DNA from: Pseudomonadota bacterium
Lineage (GTDB): Bacteria; Pseudomonadota; Gammaproteobacteria; Acidithiobacillales; Acidithiobacillaceae
Reading direction: 5' to 3'
DNA length: 8,873 nt
Assembly: GCA_021840785.1 (NCBI GenBank)
Contig: JAKBXD010000076.1
Location: 1 to 8,873 of the forward strand
The position numbers were made by a program, and so were the translations under genes. Every line of letters begins with the position of its first letter. Position 1 is the stretch's first letter. The notes beneath the pieces were generated by a model that had not been told where the DNA came from, did not search any database, and worked only from the letters and a program-made list of their open reading frames with translations. This document shows, in pieces, positions 6,711 through 8,873 of this stretch.

Positions 6711-6784
6711 TGGCTGGGGGACGTGGATTCGAACCACGGTTAGCGGAGTCAGAGTCCGCTGTCCTACCGCTAGACGATCCCCCA
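6711..6784 (-). tRNA. tRNA-Gln, anticodon CUG
   Basis: The - strand folds into a complete cloverleaf of 74 nt: acceptor TGGGGGA paired with TCCCCCA, D arm GTCTAGCGGTAGGAC, anticodon arm GCGGA-CTCTGAC-TCCGC, a 4-nt variable loop TAAC, T arm CGTGG-TTCGAAT-CCACG, discriminator G, and an encoded CCA (6711-6713). The anticodon CTG lies at 6752-6750 and reads CAG codons, so it charges glutamine. The weak U1-A72 pair and the CUCUGAC loop are typical of bacterial tRNA-Gln. It sits between the divergent porin and the co-oriented dapF. Confidence 0.97.
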
Positions 6785-6796
6785 AGAGAGGGGCGA

Positions 6797-6826
6797 ATGA
6801 TAGCCGTGGCGGCCCGTTCGTGTCAA
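6797..6826 (-). promoter_or_regulatory. Sigma-70 promoter of tRNA-Gln
   Basis: On the - strand a perfect -35 TTGACA (6826-6821) stands 18 nt before TATCAT (6802-6797, 5/6 match). Transcription would begin near 6790, a few nt before the mature tRNA. The region after the -10 is C-rich (TCGCCCC), as in growth-rate-controlled stable-RNA promoters. Confidence 0.75.
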
Positions 6827-6872
6827 ACAGAAAGGACTTTATGGTTGGATTTTGTGGCGCGTTGTAAAAAAG

Positions 6873-6890
6873 GTGTTGTGAAAATGTTGC
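6873..6890 (+). promoter_or_regulatory. Direct repeat resembling a Pho box upstream of the porin
   Basis: TGTTG occurs at 6874-6878 and 6885-6889, an 11-bp period on one helix face. A third GTTG lies at 6861. The 18 nt match about 11 positions of the E. coli Pho box and overlap the -35. The porin resembles the phosphate-selective OprO/OprP family, which makes a PhoB site conceivable, but the half-site TGTTGTG is only moderately close to CTGTCAT. Confidence 0.25.
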
Positions 6891-6915
6891 AAAGTGTCTG
6901 CTCCGGTGCTATAGT
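6887..6915 (+). promoter_or_regulatory. Extended -10 sigma-70 promoter of the porin
   Basis: -35 TTGCAA (6887-6892), 17-nt spacer, -10 TATAGT (6910-6915, 5/6), with TGC directly before the -10 (extended -10 motif). The start should be near 6922, leaving a leader of about 40 nt. The AT-rich stretch upstream (6864-6892) could act as an UP-like element. This suits a highly expressed gene. Confidence 0.7.
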
Positions 6916-6946
6916 TCCTCTCGTGGTACTTGAAACATTGCTCTCG

Positions 6947-6952
6947 AGGAGG
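6947..6952 (+). promoter_or_regulatory. Strong ribosome binding site of the porin
   Basis: A perfect AGGAGG inside GAGGAGGAG, 9 nt before the ATG at 6962. It fixes the start, although the frame is open further upstream through the tRNA region. Confidence 0.85.
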
Positions 6953-6961
6953 AGCTTAGTC

Positions 6962-8224
6962 ATGAAAAAGAATCTCGTAGCTTTGGCCGTTGCGGCGGCT
7001 TTTGTGGTACCTGGCGTGGCCTTTGCGTCCACGAGCAACAATGAGGATACTGGCCCTGTCGTGTACGGATATGCCCAGATCACTGGGGCCAGCCAGTTTG
7101 GAACCTCCACCAATGGTTCTCCTGCAGGCAGTAGCGGTCTTGTATTCGGTGCGAACCGAATCCGTCTGGGCTTCAAGGGCGAGGCGGTTCCCGGCGTGAC
7201 CTACAACGTCATGGCCGGCTGGGATAATGCAACAATCGCCGGCAACAACACCGGTGTTGCCGGTGGCAACCTGCTGAATGACGGCCTCGGCAATGGCGGC
7301 AATGCTTCTATCCTAGACGCGTGGTTGAACTATGCGCCCGTGCCTTTTGCTCAGCTTGAGGTCGGCAAGTTCAAGCTTCCCGTTGGTAACGAGTATGTGA
7401 ACACGGAAGGCAACGAGTTGCCCTTTGTGTTCCGCAGCATGGCCCAGTCCCTGGTTCCAGGCCGCTCGTTGGGTGCCATGATTCACGGAAAGGATGTGCT
7501 GGATGACGTGACGGGTACCGGTGTGGGTTACGCCGTGGGTATTGCCGATGACGGCTCTCTGGATGCCTACAACGCGTATAACTGGAGCGAGAATGGTGCC
7601 GTGCCTTTTGGTTCCGGTCAGAGTGGTTACCTCAACGGCAGCGGCAATTACATTGCCTTTGCCCGCTTGAACTACGACTTCATGGGTCCTTTGCTGAAGG
7701 CTGAGGTCAGCGGTTCACGCATGAGTCTTGGATCCACACCTAATGGCTTGTCACGATCATCCATCTACACATGGAACGTAGGCATGCACGGTGGCATGAT
7801 GGGCATTCACTACGCGGCCTCCTACACCAACATGACCACAGGGCGTAGCTTCGCTGTCGGAGCAATGAATTCCAACGGCATGCTGGCCACTGACTGGAAT
7901 GTGGGTCTGGGCGTGAATCTGCATCAGATGATGCTGACCCCGTCCTGGCTGGATGTCGAGCCTGCGGTGCGTTTCGACTCTTTCAGCATCAACAACCACA
8001 ACGGTTATGATGCGAAACTCGATAATACGACGGTCGGTCTGAATTACTACGTCAACTCCAACAATCCCCATGCAGCAGAGGTGCAGTTGAATTACATCAT
8101 CCCCTCTGCGCGTCAGGGAAAATTTGGTACAGGGACGCCGGGTGGTGTATTCAGCGCGACTGGTGCCCCCATCAATGGTATGGCGTATAACACGCTGATG
8201 CTGCAGTTCCAGGCAGGCTTCTAA
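6962..8224 (+). CDS. Outer-membrane porin, OprO/OprP-like
   Basis: A 420-aa beta-barrel porin letting small solutes cross the outer membrane. It has a Sec signal peptide (MKK, hydrophobic core, cleavage expected after VAFA at residue 22) and the porin C-terminal signature LMLQFQAGF with terminal Phe, read by the BAM machinery. The barrel probably begins at VVYGYAQITGA (33-43). Residues 118-176 (LDAWLNYAPVPFAQLEVGKF, ...PGRSLGAMIHG) resemble the phosphate-selective porin O/P family. The mature part is Asn/Gly-rich, and I count only about 43 charged residues in 398, more acidic than basic. Methionines cluster at 275-324 (eight). Such low charge fits an acidophile surface protein. It may be related to the Omp40 porin of Acidithiobacillus ferrooxidans, but I cannot verify this. 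It has its own promoter, SD and terminator, so it is probably monocistronic and strongly expressed. Substrate preference is unknown. Confidence 0.88.
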   Translation: MKKNLVALAVAAAFVVPGVAFASTSNNEDTGPVVYGYAQITGASQFGTSTNGSPAGSSGLVFGANRIRLGFKGEAVPGVTYNVMAGWDNATIAGNNTGVAGGNLLNDGLGNGGNASILDAWLNYAPVPFAQLEVGKFKLPVGNEYVNTEGNELPFVFRSMAQSLVPGRSLGAMIHGKDVLDDVTGTGVGYAVGIADDGSLDAYNAYNWSENGAVPFGSGQSGYLNGSGNYIAFARLNYDFMGPLLKAEVSGSRMSLGSTPNGLSRSSIYTWNVGMHGGMMGIHYAASYTNMTTGRSFAVGAMNSNGMLATDWNVGLGVNLHQMMLTPSWLDVEPAVRFDSFSINNHNGYDAKLDNTTVGLNYYVNSNNPHAAEVQLNYIIPSARQGKFGTGTPGGVFSATGAPINGMAYNTLMLQFQAGF

Positions 8225-8240
8225 GTTCAAACAAGTCTTC

Positions 8241-8290
8241 GGACCGCTTCGGCGGTTCCATTGCCGCCCCTTCGGGGGCGGTTTTTATTT
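8241..8290 (+). terminator. Tandem-hairpin intrinsic terminator of the porin
   Basis: Two hairpins with TTCG tetraloops lie in a row. The first (8241-8258) pairs GGACCGC with GCGGTTC, including one G-U. The second (8264-8281) pairs CCGCCCC with GGGGCGG perfectly and runs into TTTTTATTT (8282-8290). The second is a classical rho-independent terminator; the first may stabilise the 3' end of the porin mRNA. Confidence 0.92.
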
Positions 8291-8317
8291 GCTTTTTTGG
8301 GTGGATACCTTTATAAG
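8289..8317 (+). promoter_or_regulatory. Possible typA promoter
   Basis: TTGCTT (8289-8294) and TATAAG (8312-8317, 5/6) are 17 nt apart, between the porin terminator and typA. The -35 is weak. Transcription would start near 8324, inside the palindrome that follows. Confidence 0.35.
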
Positions 8318-8360
8318 AAAACCCGCTGCGGGGCTTGTGTCTCTGCGTTTTTTCTTATGA
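8311..8360 (+). repeat. Imperfect palindrome upstream of typA
   Basis: TTATAAGAAAA (8311-8321) is mirrored by TTTTCTTATGA (8350-8360), 11 positions with one G-U in RNA. After a 2x2 mismatch the stem resumes with CGC (8324-8326) and GCG (8345-8347) around an 18-nt loop. It overlaps the candidate typA -10 and ends 18 nt before the start codon, so it could be an operator, a leader structure or a weak second terminator for the porin. Confidence 0.45.
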
Positions 8361-8378
8361 CCGCTTTTGGGGAATATA

Positions 8379-8873
8379 GTGTCTCGTCAAATCCGTAATA
8401 TTGCCATCATCGCCCACGTTGACCACGGTAAGACCACGCTGGTGGACCAGCTCCTGCGCCAGTCGGGCACCTTTGCCGCGCACCAGCAACTGGAAGAGCG
8501 GGTGATGGACAGCAACGATCTGGAAAAAGAGCGCGGCATCACCATTATGGCCAAGAACACGGCGGTGCAGTGGGGCGACACCCACATCAACATCGTCGAC
8601 ACCCCCGGCCATGCCGACTTTGGCGCCGAGGTGGAGCGGGTGCTGGGCATGGTGGATGGCGTGCTGCTGTTGGTGGACGCCGTTGAAGGTCCGATGCCGC
8701 AGACCCGTTTCGTTACCCGCAAGGCGCTGGAACTGGGTCTCAAGCCGATCGTGGTCATCAACAAGGTGGATCGCCCCGGTGCCCGCGCCGATTACGTCAT
8801 CAGCGCCACCTTTGACCTCTTCGACAAACTGGGCGCGACGGAAGATCAACTGGATTTTCCAGTAATCTATGCC
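8379..8873 (+). CDS. typA: Translational GTPase TypA/BipA, 3'-truncated by the window edge
   Basis: TypA/BipA is a ribosome-binding GTPase of the EF-G family needed for growth under stress such as cold, and linked to 50S assembly. The 165 visible codons cover most of the GTPase domain and match E. coli BipA closely: G1 AHVDHGKT (12-19), the switch-I region [13 protein letters not shown] (44-56), G3 DTPGH (74-78), [14 protein letters not shown] and G4 NKVD (128-131), then [10 protein letters not shown] at the edge. [14 protein letters not shown] distinguishes it from LepA, EF-G and EF-Tu. The start is GTG at 8379 with GGGGA (8369-8373) 5 nt upstream; an in-frame TGA at 8358 rules out a longer N-terminus. 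The G5 motif and the later domains lie beyond the window. Confidence 0.97.
   Translation, partial: MSRQIRNIAIIAHVDHGKTTLVDQLLRQSGTFAAHQQLEERVMDSNDLEKERGITIMAKNTAVQWGDTHINIVDTPGHADFGAEVERVLGMVDGVLLLVDAVEGPMPQTRFVTRKALELGLKPIVVINKVDRPGARADYVISATFDLFDKLGATEDQLDFPVIYA

Noticed and set aside
6710..6961. Open frame extending the porin upstream
   Set aside because: It crosses the tRNA gene on the other strand and lacks an SD. A perfect SD and a signal peptide place the start at 6962.
1..8873. Mobile elements, CRISPR arrays, phage genes, toxin-antitoxin pairs
   Set aside because: No repeat arrays, transposase or integrase other than XerC, or target duplications were seen. XerC here is the housekeeping recombinase, and no dif site was recognised.

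Overview
This is a stretch of ordinary chromosome from a Gram-negative proteobacterium. The best guess is an Acidithiobacillus-like acidophile and sulfur or iron oxidiser. The hints are an E. coli-like set of housekeeping genes (ftsX-rpoH, dapF-DUF484-xerC, hslVU, typA), a DsrE-family gene of the kind common in sulfur oxidisers, and a major outer-membrane porin that is unusually poor in charged residues. The taxon is an inference from gene content, not a database match. I see no insertion sequence, prophage, CRISPR array or rRNA.

Left arm (about 1-2075, + strand): the 3' part of ftsX (cell-division ABC-type complex), then rpoH (heat-shock sigma-32), then a small DsrE-like gene whose start overlaps the rpoH stop. 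Facing it across a 21-nt gap that is almost entirely one hairpin is a long - strand cluster.

Centre (2097-6654, - strand), in transcription order: dapF (diaminopimelate epimerase), an unrecognised 58-codon ORF, a DUF484 gene, xerC (tyrosine recombinase for chromosome-dimer resolution), hslV and hslU (the ATP-dependent HslVU protease). The genes overlap by 4-7 nt or abut (0-1 nt) at every junction, so this is almost certainly one operon with coupled translation. Upstream of dapF, in the same direction, is a tRNA-Gln(CUG) gene with a convincing sigma-70 promoter and no obvious terminator before dapF.

Right arm (about 6860-8873, + strand): a monocistronic porin gene (420 codons, OprO/OprP-like) with a good extended -10 promoter, a strong Shine-Dalgarno, a signal peptide and a terminal Phe. 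It ends in a tandem UUCG-hairpin terminator. Then comes the 5' part of typA/bipA (translational GTPase), preceded by a long imperfect palindrome.

Functionally, the heat-shock sigma factor lies tail-to-tail with the protease genes that sigma-32 controls in E. coli. No stretch of more than about 180 nt lacks a gene. I do not see a clear new system. The points most worth a second look are the DsrE-like gene coupled to rpoH, the small unknown ORF between dapF and DUF484, and the regulatory DNA around the tRNA/dapF start and the porin.
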